From Crenobacter oryzisoli (GTDB lineage: Bacteria > Pseudomonadota > Gammaproteobacteria > Burkholderiales > Chromobacteriaceae): a stretch of DNA of 33,559 bases. A program made the translations under genes and the position numbers. This document shows, in pieces, positions 18,333-25,511 of this stretch (position 1 is the first letter of the stretch; every line of letters starts with the position of its first letter). A model generated the notes under the pieces. It did not search any database, was not told the origin of the DNA, and saw only the letters and a program-made list of their open reading frames with translations. The stretch covers positions 1 through 33,559 of the forward strand of contig NZ_JAUEDK010000047.1 in NCBI RefSeq assembly GCF_030385785.1. The letters are read 5' to 3'.

Positions 18333-18351
18333 ACGAATAAAATTTACGAAT
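18333..18351. promoter_or_regulatory. AT-rich LysR/glaH intergenic region with ACGAAT repeats
   Basis: The 97-base divergent gap contains ACGAAT at 18333-18338 and 18346-18351, 13 bases apart, around an AAAATTTA centre. An A8 run follows near 18371. This is where a LysR binding site would be expected; the exact site cannot be assigned. GGAG 8 bases before the glaH ATG is its ribosome binding site. Confidence 0.35.
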
Positions 18352-18416
18352 TACACTATGGATGTTATCAAAAAAAAGGGCTGAAATGGGGACCAGGAAC
18401 TACACTGGAGAACACC

Positions 18417-19346
18417 ATGGAAGCCCTGCACGCTGAAGCAACCTCCACAAAACAGCAACAACCGTTTCACCTGTCCCCGCATCCTGACCATCATCGGATC
18501 ATGCATGTGACGGTTGACCCGCAGGTGCTTGCCGCGTTCCTGCAGGACTCTCGCGGCATCGATGTTCAGAATCTCGAATATGTTCCTTTCATGCGCTATC
18601 ACCTCGCCGATCTGCTCGTTAAGCACTTGGGCCAGGATTTCGCCCGTACCTTGGTCGATCTGGTCAAGGATCGTCGGCATGGTGGCTTTACCATCGGCCT
18701 CCAAGACCTTTCGCAAGATCCTTCCGACTTCGTCAAGTTTGGTACTGCTGTCGGTCATATCCTTGGTCCAGGCAACCATGATGCAATGTCGGGGACCTTT
18801 TACGCGCGCTTCGTGGTAAAGCACACTGACAACAGCGACTCTTATCTTCGCCAGGCGTACCGCCTGTTCACGCTGCACACCGACGGCACGTTTGTTAGCG
18901 AGGCAACGGACTGGCTGTTGATGATGAAATTCGGCGAGCGCAACGCGACGGGTGGCGAATCGAGGTTTTTGCACCTCGACGACTGGGAGGACTGCGAGCA
19001 GTTCGTGAATCACAAGCTTGGAACCAAGCCCTTCCTCTATAAGGCCCCAGGTTCCAAGAATGTTGCTGAGAGGGTAGAGCGCCCGGTCTTCTTTCAAAGT
19101 GAATTCGGTTTGTCGATGTCTTTCATCGACCAGTTCGTGCAGCCTCGCAACCGAGAAGAAGCCGCGTATCTCCACGCGCTTTCAGCATCGATGGAAGCGT
19201 CGGCCAGCACGAAGGAAGTCGTCCTGCCGGTTGGTGAGCTGGTCGTTCTGAACAACTATTTTTATCTGCATGGGCGAGCGCCTTTCCAGCAAAATGAATC
19301 CCTCTTCCGGGAGTTGATGCGACAACGTGGCATGTTCGCACAATGA
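18417..19346 (+). CDS. glaH: Glutarate 2-hydroxylase (CsiD/GlaH family), copy 1
   Basis: 309 residues, close to E. coli CsiD in length and pattern. The enzyme is an Fe(II)/2-oxoglutarate dioxygenase that converts glutarate to L-2-hydroxyglutarate in lysine/cadaverine breakdown. Iron ligands are His154 and Asp156 in LHTDGTF and His285 in YLHGR; family blocks DAMSG.(F/Y)YARFVVK, SDSYLRQ, LHLDDWED and ELMRQRG are all present. It is divergent from a LysR gene and followed after 86 bases by an FMN-dependent hydroxy-acid oxidase on the same strand, which could take up the product. A clearly related second copy is at 23321. Confidence 0.92.
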   Translation: MEALHAEATSTKQQQPFHLSPHPDHHRIMHVTVDPQVLAAFLQDSRGIDVQNLEYVPFMRYHLADLLVKHLGQDFARTLVDLVKDRRHGGFTIGLQDLSQDPSDFVKFGTAVGHILGPGNHDAMSGTFYARFVVKHTDNSDSYLRQAYRLFTLHTDGTFVSEATDWLLMMKFGERNATGGESRFLHLDDWEDCEQFVNHKLGTKPFLYKAPGSKNVAERVERPVFFQSEFGLSMSFIDQFVQPRNREEAAYLHALSASMEASASTKEVVLPVGELVVLNNYFYLHGRAPFQQNESLFRELMRQRGMFAQ

Positions 19347-19347
19347 A

Positions 19348-19405
19348 ATAGCCGGCGTTGCCTACCCCGCATAACCAAGTTCGGGTATGCGGGGTAGGCG
19401 GCTAT
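19348..19405 (+). other. Long hairpin between glaH and the oxidase gene
   Basis: GCCTACCCCGCATA (19360-19373) and TATGCGGGGTAGGC (19386-19399) pair perfectly over 14 bp with a 12-base loop. Outer arms ATAGCC (19348) and GGCTAT (19400) extend it past an asymmetric bulge. No T tract follows. It may be a processing or stabilising structure that sets unequal expression of the two genes, or a partial terminator. Confidence 0.55.
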
Positions 19406-19432
19406 CTGACGAAGTAGGGTGTGGGAAGAACG

Positions 19433-20662
19433 ATGAAAGATTACTTAGACGGCCGGCCAATTCTGCCGGCAGCGCAACCAAGCCAAGCTGCGTACGGGGT
19501 CAAGAACGATCTCCCCCGCCGGCTTCGCAAGATCCTCTCACTGGCCGACTTTGAGCGGGCTGCACGTGGCTACCTCCCGCGTCCCTTGTTCGGCTATATT
19601 TCTGGCGCAGCTGAGGACAACCTCTCCCTCGCGGCAAACCGAGCCTCGTTCGAACGCCTGAAGTTCTGCCCCAAGGTGCTTGTCGACGTGTCGCGTCGCT
19701 CACAGAAAACAACCATCTTTGGTGAGAGCTATTCGTCGCCCTTCGGCATCGCTCCGGTCGGGATCAGCGCCATCTCGGCCTATCGAGGTGATGTCACGTT
19801 GGCTCGGGCGGCGCAGGACGAGCATATCCCCGCCATCATGAGCGGCTCCTCGCTGATCCCTATGGAAACGGTGCATGCAGCCGCACCGGGCACATGGTTT
19901 CAAGCCTATCTGCCTGGTGACACCGCGCGCATCGATGCGCTGATTGACAGGGTCAAGGCCGCTGGCTTCTCGACGCTCGTCATCACTGTCGATATCCCGG
20001 TATGGGCCAACCGGGAGAACAACGTACGCACAGGGTTCTCCCTGCCTTTGCGTCCATCGTTCCGCCTGGCAATGGATGGCATCTCCCGGCCTCGTTGGCT
20101 GCTTGAAACCTTCCTGCGGACCCTGGTCAAGCATGGGATGCCCCATTTCGAAAACTCCTTCGCGACGCGCGGCGCGCCCATGTTGTCTGCTTCGGCCATA
20201 CGCGATACCACCGGGCGTGACCACCTTTCATGGCCAGACATCGCCCGGATACGCGAGCGTTGGCGTGGAAATCTGGTGATCAAGGGCATCCTCCACGCCG
20301 ACGATGCAAGGCGCGCCGTCTCAATTGGTGCGGACGGGATCATCATCTCGAACCATGGCGGGCGCCAATTGGACGGTGCTGTGGACCCCTTGCACGTTTT
20401 ACCTCAAATCTGCGACGCGGTTGGAGACAAGACAGTCGTGATGATGGATAGCGGTATCAGGCGTGGCGGAGATGTTCTAAAGGCGCTCGCGCTCGGCGCG
20501 CAGTTCGTATTTGTGGGGCGCCCGTTCATGTATGCCGCCGCTGTTGGGGGCGAGCCTGGTGTGCGACACGCAATCAGCCTCCTCAGAGACGAAGTGGACA
20601 GAAACATGGCAATGCTTGGTGTGCCCACGATCGGTGAAATTGACGTCGGCATACTGACCTGA
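19433..20662 (+). CDS. FMN-dependent alpha-hydroxy-acid oxidase/dehydrogenase (LldD/glycolate oxidase family)
   Basis: 409 residues from ATG 19433 (GGGAAG upstream). A TIM-barrel flavoprotein: N-terminal SLADFERAARGYLPRPLFGYISGAAEDN with the substrate-side Tyr, PFGIAPVGIS, ITVDIPVW, the catalytic SNHGGRQLDG (His308, Arg311) and DSGIRRGGDVLKALALGA at the FMN phosphate. Members oxidise L-lactate, glycolate, mandelate and similar 2-hydroxy acids to 2-oxo acids. The operon position behind glaH suggests L-2-hydroxyglutarate as substrate, giving 2-oxoglutarate and replacing LhgO; this is inference. Lactate oxidation remains possible, but there is no lactate transporter or regulator nearby. Confidence 0.88.
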   Translation: MKDYLDGRPILPAAQPSQAAYGVKNDLPRRLRKILSLADFERAARGYLPRPLFGYISGAAEDNLSLAANRASFERLKFCPKVLVDVSRRSQKTTIFGESYSSPFGIAPVGISAISAYRGDVTLARAAQDEHIPAIMSGSSLIPMETVHAAAPGTWFQAYLPGDTARIDALIDRVKAAGFSTLVITVDIPVWANRENNVRTGFSLPLRPSFRLAMDGISRPRWLLETFLRTLVKHGMPHFENSFATRGAPMLSASAIRDTTGRDHLSWPDIARIRERWRGNLVIKGILHADDARRAVSIGADGIIISNHGGRQLDGAVDPLHVLPQICDAVGDKTVVMMDSGIRRGGDVLKALALGAQFVFVGRPFMYAAAVGGEPGVRHAISLLRDEVDRNMAMLGVPTIGEIDVGILT

Positions 20663-20743
20663 GCAGACAGGGCAGGAATTCGTCATTGAGGGCGGAGGAG
20701 GCAGTGGCCTTTCAAGGCCGAGTGTCATCAACGTGAGCTTGGG

Positions 20744-20761
20744 GGTATCAGGGATGATACC
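20744..20761. terminator. Hairpin at the end of the oxidase/hydrolase convergent pair
   Basis: GGTATCA and TGATACC form a perfect 7-bp stem with a GGGA loop. It overlaps the end of the broken hydrolase gene. A shorter palindrome GGCCTT-TC-AAGGCC lies at 20706-20719. Neither has a clear T tract. Confidence 0.3.
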
Positions 20762-21382
20762 TGTCAATGAAGCCGGCTACGCGTTTCGCCTCCCAGTCCT
20801 CCTGCTCGCGATGAGGGACATGCCGCGTGTCCGGCGGCATGATGTCCATCTGCGAAGGACCACGGACCCAACGCGCGATCTTCTCGGGGGGCAATGTGGA
20901 GCCATATTCATCCTCGCGGCCATGGATGACCAGGGTCGGGCAACTTACCTGTGACAGAGGCTCGGTCAGCGACCAGTCCGAGAATTCTGGCGACAGCCAG
21001 GTGTCGATCCAGGCGCTTAATACCCAAGCTGTTTTCTCGCCGTGATACCGCTGCAGTCGCTCAAATGGCTGCGGCTGCTTGAACTGTTCTTTCGCTTCGA
21101 GAATGCCGGCAAGCGTTCTGTCTTCCACAAAGGCCTGGGCGGATTCGGTGATCAGGGCGTCACACGCTGAGGCAAACCTCGCCGCCCCCTGTGCTCGGCC
21201 AATACGCCAGGAAAAGTGCGTCATAACTCGATGCATCCTAGTGAGTCGTGAAATAGGACGATAGGCGATGGTCTAGCGGGGTCGGGGCCGTGGGTGAGGG
21301 GTTGCCAGCAGCGTGCCAACAGGTGTTCTTCCCCGGTATCGACCCAGCGGTCTTCGATTGGATGCGGTGGATGATTCATCAT
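20748..21382 (-). pseudogene. Alpha/beta hydrolase, inactivated by stop and internal deletion
   Basis: On the minus strand the gene starts at ATG 21382 after GAGGGA and reads through PIVLFHDSLGCIEL, a normal alpha/beta-hydrolase beginning, then meets TGA where Trp is expected. After a few more residues (TFPGVLAEH) the frame shifts and similarity resumes at DALITESAQAFVEDRT. The C-terminal half is intact, with LVIHGREDEYG (acid residue) and a late His in RHVPHREQ, ending at 20748. The segment that should carry the nucleophile elbow (G.S.GG), roughly 70 residues, is missing. It cannot make a working enzyme. Confidence 0.72.
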
Positions 21383-21389
21383 TTCCCTC

Positions 21390-21413
21390 AGAGCCTGTTT
21401 ACGATCTGCTACG
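21390..21413 (+). repeat. Single end of a family B element
   Basis: AGAGCCTGTTTACGATCTGC matches the left end of the element at 1893 (AGAACCTGTTTACGATCGGC) at 18 of 20 positions. No opposite end was found. It sits exactly between the start of the hydrolase remnant and the Lrp fragment, so it probably marks a recombination junction. Confidence 0.5.
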
Positions 21414-21546
21414 TGTCGTCGCGGCGGATCTGGATGACTATCGGCAGTTTCAGGTCGAGCATCTCCCCCGGATAAGAGGGGTACAAAGCGTCAAGACCGA
21501 AATCCCGATGCAGAAGATCAAGCTGACCTCGGAGATCCCGGTGTGA
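21403..21546 (+). pseudogene. C-terminal fragment of an Lrp/AsnC-family regulator
   Basis: The frame reads YDLLRVVAADLDDYRQF, then EHLPRIRGVQSVKTEIPMQKIKL and ends at 21546. This is the C-terminal ligand-binding (RAM) half of Lrp/AsnC proteins (..LLRVV..D...Y..F....L..I.GV......). The DNA-binding half is absent; upstream sequence is the family B repeat end. It is a non-functional leftover. From 21547 to 21757 nothing else but a terminator hairpin is seen. Confidence 0.6.
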
Positions 21547-21657
21547 TGGCGAACATTCTTCGGCGCCGATGGCACACCGGGCCCTAGAGCCCTTTCGACT
21601 AGTGCTTGGGCGCTAAGCCCTCATCAAGAGAGTGCGACAAGGTAGGACCTTTACATA

Positions 21658-21680
21658 AACACCCCGGCAAGCGGGGTGTT
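21658..21680 (-). terminator. Terminator of the glaH2-glutamine synthetase operon
   Basis: AACACCCCG and CGGGGTGTT form a 9-bp stem with a 5-base loop about 80 bases beyond the synthetase stop. On the minus strand the stem is followed by TATGTAAA, a modest T-rich tail. Flanking ATAAA/TTTAT arms could extend it. Confidence 0.55.
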
Positions 21681-21757
21681 CGTTTATGGCGGCTCAAACC
21701 CCGCGTGTCATCCAGCTTGGGAACAGCAACGGCGTCGTCGGCGCGCGTCCATCGGGG

Positions 21758-23116
21758 TCAGGCTTGGGTGGCGAGATAGCGCCGCTCCCATGGCGTGACT
21801 TCCAGCAGATAGCTCTCCAGCTCCACCTCCTTGGCCGCGATGAAGGCGGCGGCAAACTCGTCGCCCAGTAGCTTGCCCGGAATGTCGCTGCTCGCCATCC
21901 GCTCGAGCGCGCTGTCGAGCGAGCGCGGCAGCTCGGGGCGATCGTCACGGTAGAACACATTGCCTTCGGCGGGCGCGGTCGGCTCGAGTTCGTTTTCGAT
22001 GCCGTACAGGCCCGCAGCCAGGCTTGCGGCCAGCGCGAGGTAGGGGTTGGCGTCGCAGCCGGGCAGGCGGTTTTCGATGCGGCGCGCCTCGGGCCCGGAT
22101 AACGGCACGCGCAGGCCGACCGAGCGGTTGTCCAGCCCCCACGACAGGTTGACCGGCGCCGCCATGTTCTTGGTGAAGCGCCGGTACGAGTTCACGTAAG
22201 GCGCCATCAGCGGCATCAACGACGGCAGGCAGGTCTGAAGGCCGGCGATGTAGTGCCGGAACAGGGGGCTGTCCTCGCCGTCGGCCTGGCTGAACAGGTT
22301 GCGACCGTTCTTCAGGTCTACAAGGCTCTGGTGGATGTGCATCGAGCTGCCGGGCGCTCCGGCGATCGGCTTGGCCATGCAGACCACGTAGAGGCCGTGC
22401 TTGAGGCCGGTTTCGCGCAGTGCGTACTTGAACAGGAAGGTCTGGTCGGCCAGCTCCAGCGCGTCGTCGTGCTTGAGGTTGATCTCGAACTGGCTCGGGC
22501 CCAGCTCGTGCACGAAGGTATCTCCGTGGATGCCGAGCTTGTCGAGCGCGCCGTGCAGGTCGTCGAAGAAGTCGGCGAACTCGTTGAGCGCGCCGAAGCT
22601 GAACGCCGAATGGCCGATTTCGGTGCGGCCGCAGCGCGCCGCAGGCGGTGTGAGCGGCTGGCTCGGGTCGGGGTTGGGCGCGAGCACGTAGAATTCCAGC
22701 TCCGGCGCGACGACAGGCTGCCAACCGAGGTCGGCGTAGCGCTTGAGCACCGTCTTGAGCACGCTGCGCGAGGCGATCGGCGTGAGCGTGCCGTCGAGGT
22801 CGTGGCAGTCGTGGATTGCTAGCGCGCGCCGTCCACCTGCGGCCCACGGCACCAGGTGCAGGCGCTCGTAGTCGGGCACAAGCCGCATGTCCGGGTCGCG
22901 CTCGCCGTAGACGCGATAGTCGGGAAAGTCGCCGACCACCGTGTGAATTGCCACTGCCCGCGCCACGCGCAGCTCCTGCCCGGCGGCGAAGGCGGCGGCC
23001 GGCAGCACCTTGCCGCGCGGATAGCCGTTGAGATCGGGCACCAGGCATTCCACCTCGCGGATGCGGTGCTTTTCCAGGAAGGCCGCGACATGGCTTGGGA
23101 CGGTAGGCTTGCTCAT
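21758..23116 (-). CDS. Glutamine synthetase family protein (PuuA-like gamma-glutamylpolyamine synthetase)
   Basis: 452 residues from ATG 23116 (MSKPTVPSHV), with GAGGA upstream; longer in-frame extensions lack similarity. The GS fold is clear: N-terminal beta-grasp (VECLVPDLNGYPRGKVLP), ELEFYVL, the ammonia/ATP-side GSSMHIHQSL, NSYRRF, NLSWGLDNRSVGLRVP and ENRLPGCDANPYLALAASLAAG. The NSYRR(F/Y) and DANPYL pattern and the length fit PuuA/GlnA3-type enzymes that glutamylate putrescine or another amine rather than assimilating ammonia. It starts 4 bases after the lhgO remnant stop, so it is translationally coupled. With glaH it suggests diamine/lysine-derived carbon breakdown (cadaverine or putrescine), though the amine is not known. 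Confidence 0.9.
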   Translation of the reverse strand: MSKPTVPSHVAAFLEKHRIREVECLVPDLNGYPRGKVLPAAAFAAGQELRVARAVAIHTVVGDFPDYRVYGERDPDMRLVPDYERLHLVPWAAGGRRALAIHDCHDLDGTLTPIASRSVLKTVLKRYADLGWQPVVAPELEFYVLAPNPDPSQPLTPPAARCGRTEIGHSAFSFGALNEFADFFDDLHGALDKLGIHGDTFVHELGPSQFEINLKHDDALELADQTFLFKYALRETGLKHGLYVVCMAKPIAGAPGSSMHIHQSLVDLKNGRNLFSQADGEDSPLFRHYIAGLQTCLPSLMPLMAPYVNSYRRFTKNMAAPVNLSWGLDNRSVGLRVPLSGPEARRIENRLPGCDANPYLALAASLAAGLYGIENELEPTAPAEGNVFYRDDRPELPRSLDSALERMASSDIPGKLLGDEFAAAFIAAKEVELESYLLEVTPWERRYLATQA

Positions 23117-23120
23117 TTTT

Positions 23121-23309
23121 TCATTCCTCATGATGCGCCTCAGTGCCGGGGAGTGGGGCATGGGCGGCGATATGACGACCGATCTCGATCGACACGGCGA
23201 CCGTCGGCGAGGGGGCGTTGCACACAGGGATGCTGCGGGCGCCCTTGATAATGTGGAAATCGGCGAAGATCCCGCCGCCGATGAGCGCATGGTCGTATGG
23301 CTTGGCCAT
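23121..23309 (-). pseudogene. lhgO: lhgO (L-2-hydroxyglutarate oxidase) remnant with large in-frame internal deletion
   Basis: A 62-codon frame from ATG 23309, with AGGA upstream. The first 14 residues, MAKPYDHALIGGGI, are the FAD-binding start of an LhgO-type flavoprotein. The rest, beginning ADFHIIKGARSIPVCNAPSP and continuing VSIEIGRHIA, matches the very C-terminus of LhgO. About 340 residues between them, including most of the FAD- and substrate-binding parts, are gone, with the frame kept. It lies 11 bases after glaH copy 2, the usual glaH-lhgO order, and 4 bases before the synthetase. It cannot be a working oxidase, but keeping the frame preserves coupling to the next gene. Confidence 0.75.
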
Positions 23310-23320
23310 CCAATGTGTTC

Positions 23321-24265
23321 CTAGGTCTGGGCGAACCTGCCACGCTGGCGCATCAGTTCGCGATGCAGCTCCGGGTGCCGCTCGAATGGGGCACGTCCGT
23401 GCATCCAGAAGCTGTTGTTCAGTACGATGAGGTCGCCGACCGGTAACGGGATCGCGGTGGTCGCCGGCGACGCTTCGAGCGAGGCCGACAGGCGGCTCAG
23501 GTAGTCGGCGTGCTCGATGGTTTCCGGGCAGGCGAACTGGTCGATGAAGCAGATGCACGGCTTGTCGTTGTCCTTGAAGAAGGTCGGGCGCTGTACTTCC
23601 TGCGCGATGTTCTTGCTCGGCGGCGACTTGTAGGTGAACGCGTGCGACGCGAGCGGGTGCTCGCCGAACGCTTTGAGATCCTCCCAGTCGTCCAGGTGCA
23701 AGAGACGCGACTCGCCGCCCGACGCGTTGCGCTCGTCGAATTTCATCATCAGCAGCCAGTCGGTCGCCTCGTCGACGAAGGTGCCGTCGGTATGTAGCGT
23801 GAACAGTCGGTAGGCCTGGCGCAAGTAGGAGTCGCTTCCATCGGTGTCCTTCACGACGAAACGGGCGTAGTAGGTGCCCGACATCGCGTCGAAATTACCC
23901 GGCCCGATCAGGTGGCCGATCGCGGTGCCGAACTTCACGTAGTCCTGGTGATCGGTCGTCGCGCCTTCCACGCCGATGGTGAAGCCACCCGAGTCCCGGT
24001 CGTGGACGATGGCACGCAATGCGTCGAGCAAGCCGTCGCCGGCGAGTTCGGCAAGGCCCTGTGCCAGCGTGAAGCGCGCATACGGCACGTATTCGAGGTG
24101 CTGGCTGCTGAACTCGGCGAAGCGGGCGAGGAATGCCGCGATCACCTCGGCCTGCAAGGTGACGTGATAGAGCCGCGGGTGGTGCGGGTGGGCGTCGATG
24201 CGGTAGCCGGTGCGTTCGGCGTAATGGCGGGTCTGGCGTGCCAGTGCGGATTGCTGCATATCCAT
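23321..24265 (-). CDS. glaH: Glutarate 2-hydroxylase (CsiD/GlaH family), copy 2
   Basis: 314 residues from ATG 24265, with AGGAG 6 bases upstream; a 40-residue in-frame extension lacks family similarity. Iron ligands are His158 and Asp160 in LHTDGTF and His289 in WMHGR. Blocks DAMSGTYYARFVVK, SDSYLRQAYRLFTL, LLHLDDWED and ELMRQRG are all present, so the enzyme should be active. It is markedly similar to copy 1 over its whole length. The operon order DUF3870 - glaH - lhgO remnant - glutamine synthetase resembles the standard glaH-lhgO unit. It uses 2-oxoglutarate and O2. Confidence 0.92.
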   Translation of the reverse strand: MDMQQSALARQTRHYAERTGYRIDAHPHHPRLYHVTLQAEVIAAFLARFAEFSSQHLEYVPYARFTLAQGLAELAGDGLLDALRAIVHDRDSGGFTIGVEGATTDHQDYVKFGTAIGHLIGPGNFDAMSGTYYARFVVKDTDGSDSYLRQAYRLFTLHTDGTFVDEATDWLLMMKFDERNASGGESRLLHLDDWEDLKAFGEHPLASHAFTYKSPPSKNIAQEVQRPTFFKDNDKPCICFIDQFACPETIEHADYLSRLSASLEASPATTAIPLPVGDLIVLNNSFWMHGRAPFERHPELHRELMRQRGRFAQT

Positions 24266-24492
24266 GAGACTCTCCTGTCCAATTCGAAGATTAGGTACTG
24301 GACGGGGTGCCGGCTTCTTTGTCTGAAGCGCGTGCGTACTGCCTTGTGTCGCCGGTTGCTCGGCGTAGGGCAGCCCCACAGACAAGGCTTGTGATGGTGC
24401 GATGCGCGGGAAGCCGGCCCGGCTAAGGGCGGCGAGCGCATCGGGTGCGACAGGTGGCCGGCTCGCACCAAGCCAGGGATTGTTGGGGCTTG

Positions 24493-24843
24493 CTAGCTGG
24501 CCTCGACGGCCACTGAGCCGAATGTCTGCCGGTGGCGCTCGACGTTGATCTCCAGGTCTTTCAACGCGGCTACCAGTGCCGACGCCGCGCGTCCGATATA
24601 GCGGCGCTGCACCTGGGCGATCGGTTCGGCCATGCCGCCGAGCAGGCTATAGCCACGCAGCAGATCGCCGACGAAAGCACGGCCGTGTTCGGTGGCCAGC
24701 GTACAGGATGCCTCGATCACCACCGCGTAGCGGGAGTCGACTTCGACGGTGATCGACAGCGATTCGAAGACATTTTGCGCCGCCATGCCCTGCGGCAATC
24801 TGGCGTGCCCTGCGAAGAACAGCGTCTGTGCGGTGTTTCTCAT
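24493..24843 (-). CDS. DUF3870 family protein
   Basis: 116 residues from ATG 24843 (MRNTAQTLFFAGHARLPQGMAAQ) with GAGGA 8 bases upstream. The pattern (FAGHARLPQG at the start, VVIEASCTLATEHGRAFVGDLLRG in the middle, YIGRAASALVAALKDLE at the end) fits the small DUF3870 family of unknown function. It appears to be the first gene of the glaH copy 2 operon, 227 bases upstream of glaH, in a gap without a gene. A role in the same catabolic route is a context-only inference. Confidence 0.7.
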   Translation of the reverse strand: MRNTAQTLFFAGHARLPQGMAAQNVFESLSITVEVDSRYAVVIEASCTLATEHGRAFVGDLLRGYSLLGGMAEPIAQVQRRYIGRAASALVAALKDLEINVERHRQTFGSVAVEAS

Positions 24844-25168
24844 CGAATTCTTCCTCGGTTTGGCTGTGCCCCCGAAAGGGTTCATCGTCGACGGCAAGGC
24901 CAGTGTAGGGCCGCAGCCAATGGGGGGCCATATACAGGAAGAGGTCGGGTTGGACCGCACTGTTAGGGTCGGGAAAGCAGTACAGCGGAGAGGAAAGGCC
25001 CGCTCGCGACGGCGTAAACAGGGTTTGCCTGATTGTGCAGTGCTTCATGTTGGCTGAATGGCGGTTGGTAGCGGCACGGGCGCGCGGTCACGCGTGGGGG
25101 GGCGCTTCGCAATGCTGCGTTGCAGCGTCGTCCGGTGCGGTGATCGCGCACTAATTCCATTTGCGCCC

Positions 25169-25198
25169 TTGTTCGGAGCAAATGGGAATCTCTATACT
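25169..25198 (+). promoter_or_regulatory. Promoter of the transporter operon
   Basis: TTGTTC (25169-25174), 18 bases, TATACT (25193-25198): a good sigma-70 pair. Predicted start of transcription is near 25205, inside the operator that follows, leaving a ~300-base untranslated leader before the first transporter gene. Confidence 0.55.
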
Positions 25199-25199
25199 G

Positions 25200-25232
25200 T
25201 TCGCACATCGTTCATGGGTGCGATTATCGAAC
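25200..25232. promoter_or_regulatory. PcaR/IclR-family type operator
   Basis: Minus-strand 25218-25232 reads GTTCGATAATCGCAC, identical to the 15-base PcaR box of the Pseudomonas pca regulon as I recall it. Plus-strand 25200-25214 (GTTCGCACATCGTTC) matches it at 10 of 15 positions, in the opposite orientation, 3 bases away. IclR-family regulators bind such paired sites. The position overlaps the predicted transcription start. Confidence 0.6.
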
Positions 25233-25511
25233 AAAATAGTCGGTGGCTAGTGGCGATGTGATCCTGCTGTCATCTGTCGGCGTATCCGACAACGAGCAGG
25301 GCATGCATGGCTTCGCTACGATCAAACCAGGGTCGGAGCATGCAGCGGACCCCCGAACCTCACCGACGGTGTTGATCACGGCAGCCGCCGGATCCACTGA
25401 GGCTCGCTTTGAGGGGCGGCCAACGTTGGGTGAGGGCTGATCCACTATGAACCGGTGTTCTTCGATTGCTAGTCCGGTCGACCGGGCAGCGCATCAAGGA
25501 GGGGGCAGAGC

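Larger units (their letters stand above)
24844..25511. other. Divergent intergenic region upstream of DUF3870 and the transporter pair
   Basis: About 670 bases without a convincing gene. It holds the transporter promoter and PcaR-like operator at 25169-25232 and a ~300-base leader after it. Short frames at 25243-25440 (+) and 25224-25445 (-) show no domain. The promoter of the DUF3870 operon could not be located. Confidence 0.4.

Noticed and set aside
21945-23048. Long minus-strand open frame (367 codons) in a second frame of the glutamine synthetase
   Set aside because: Arg/Ala-rich composition typical of a shifted frame in GC-rich DNA; the synthetase frame explains the region.
25243-25440. 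65-codon frame in the transporter leader
   Set aside because: No initiation signal, no domain; probably chance.
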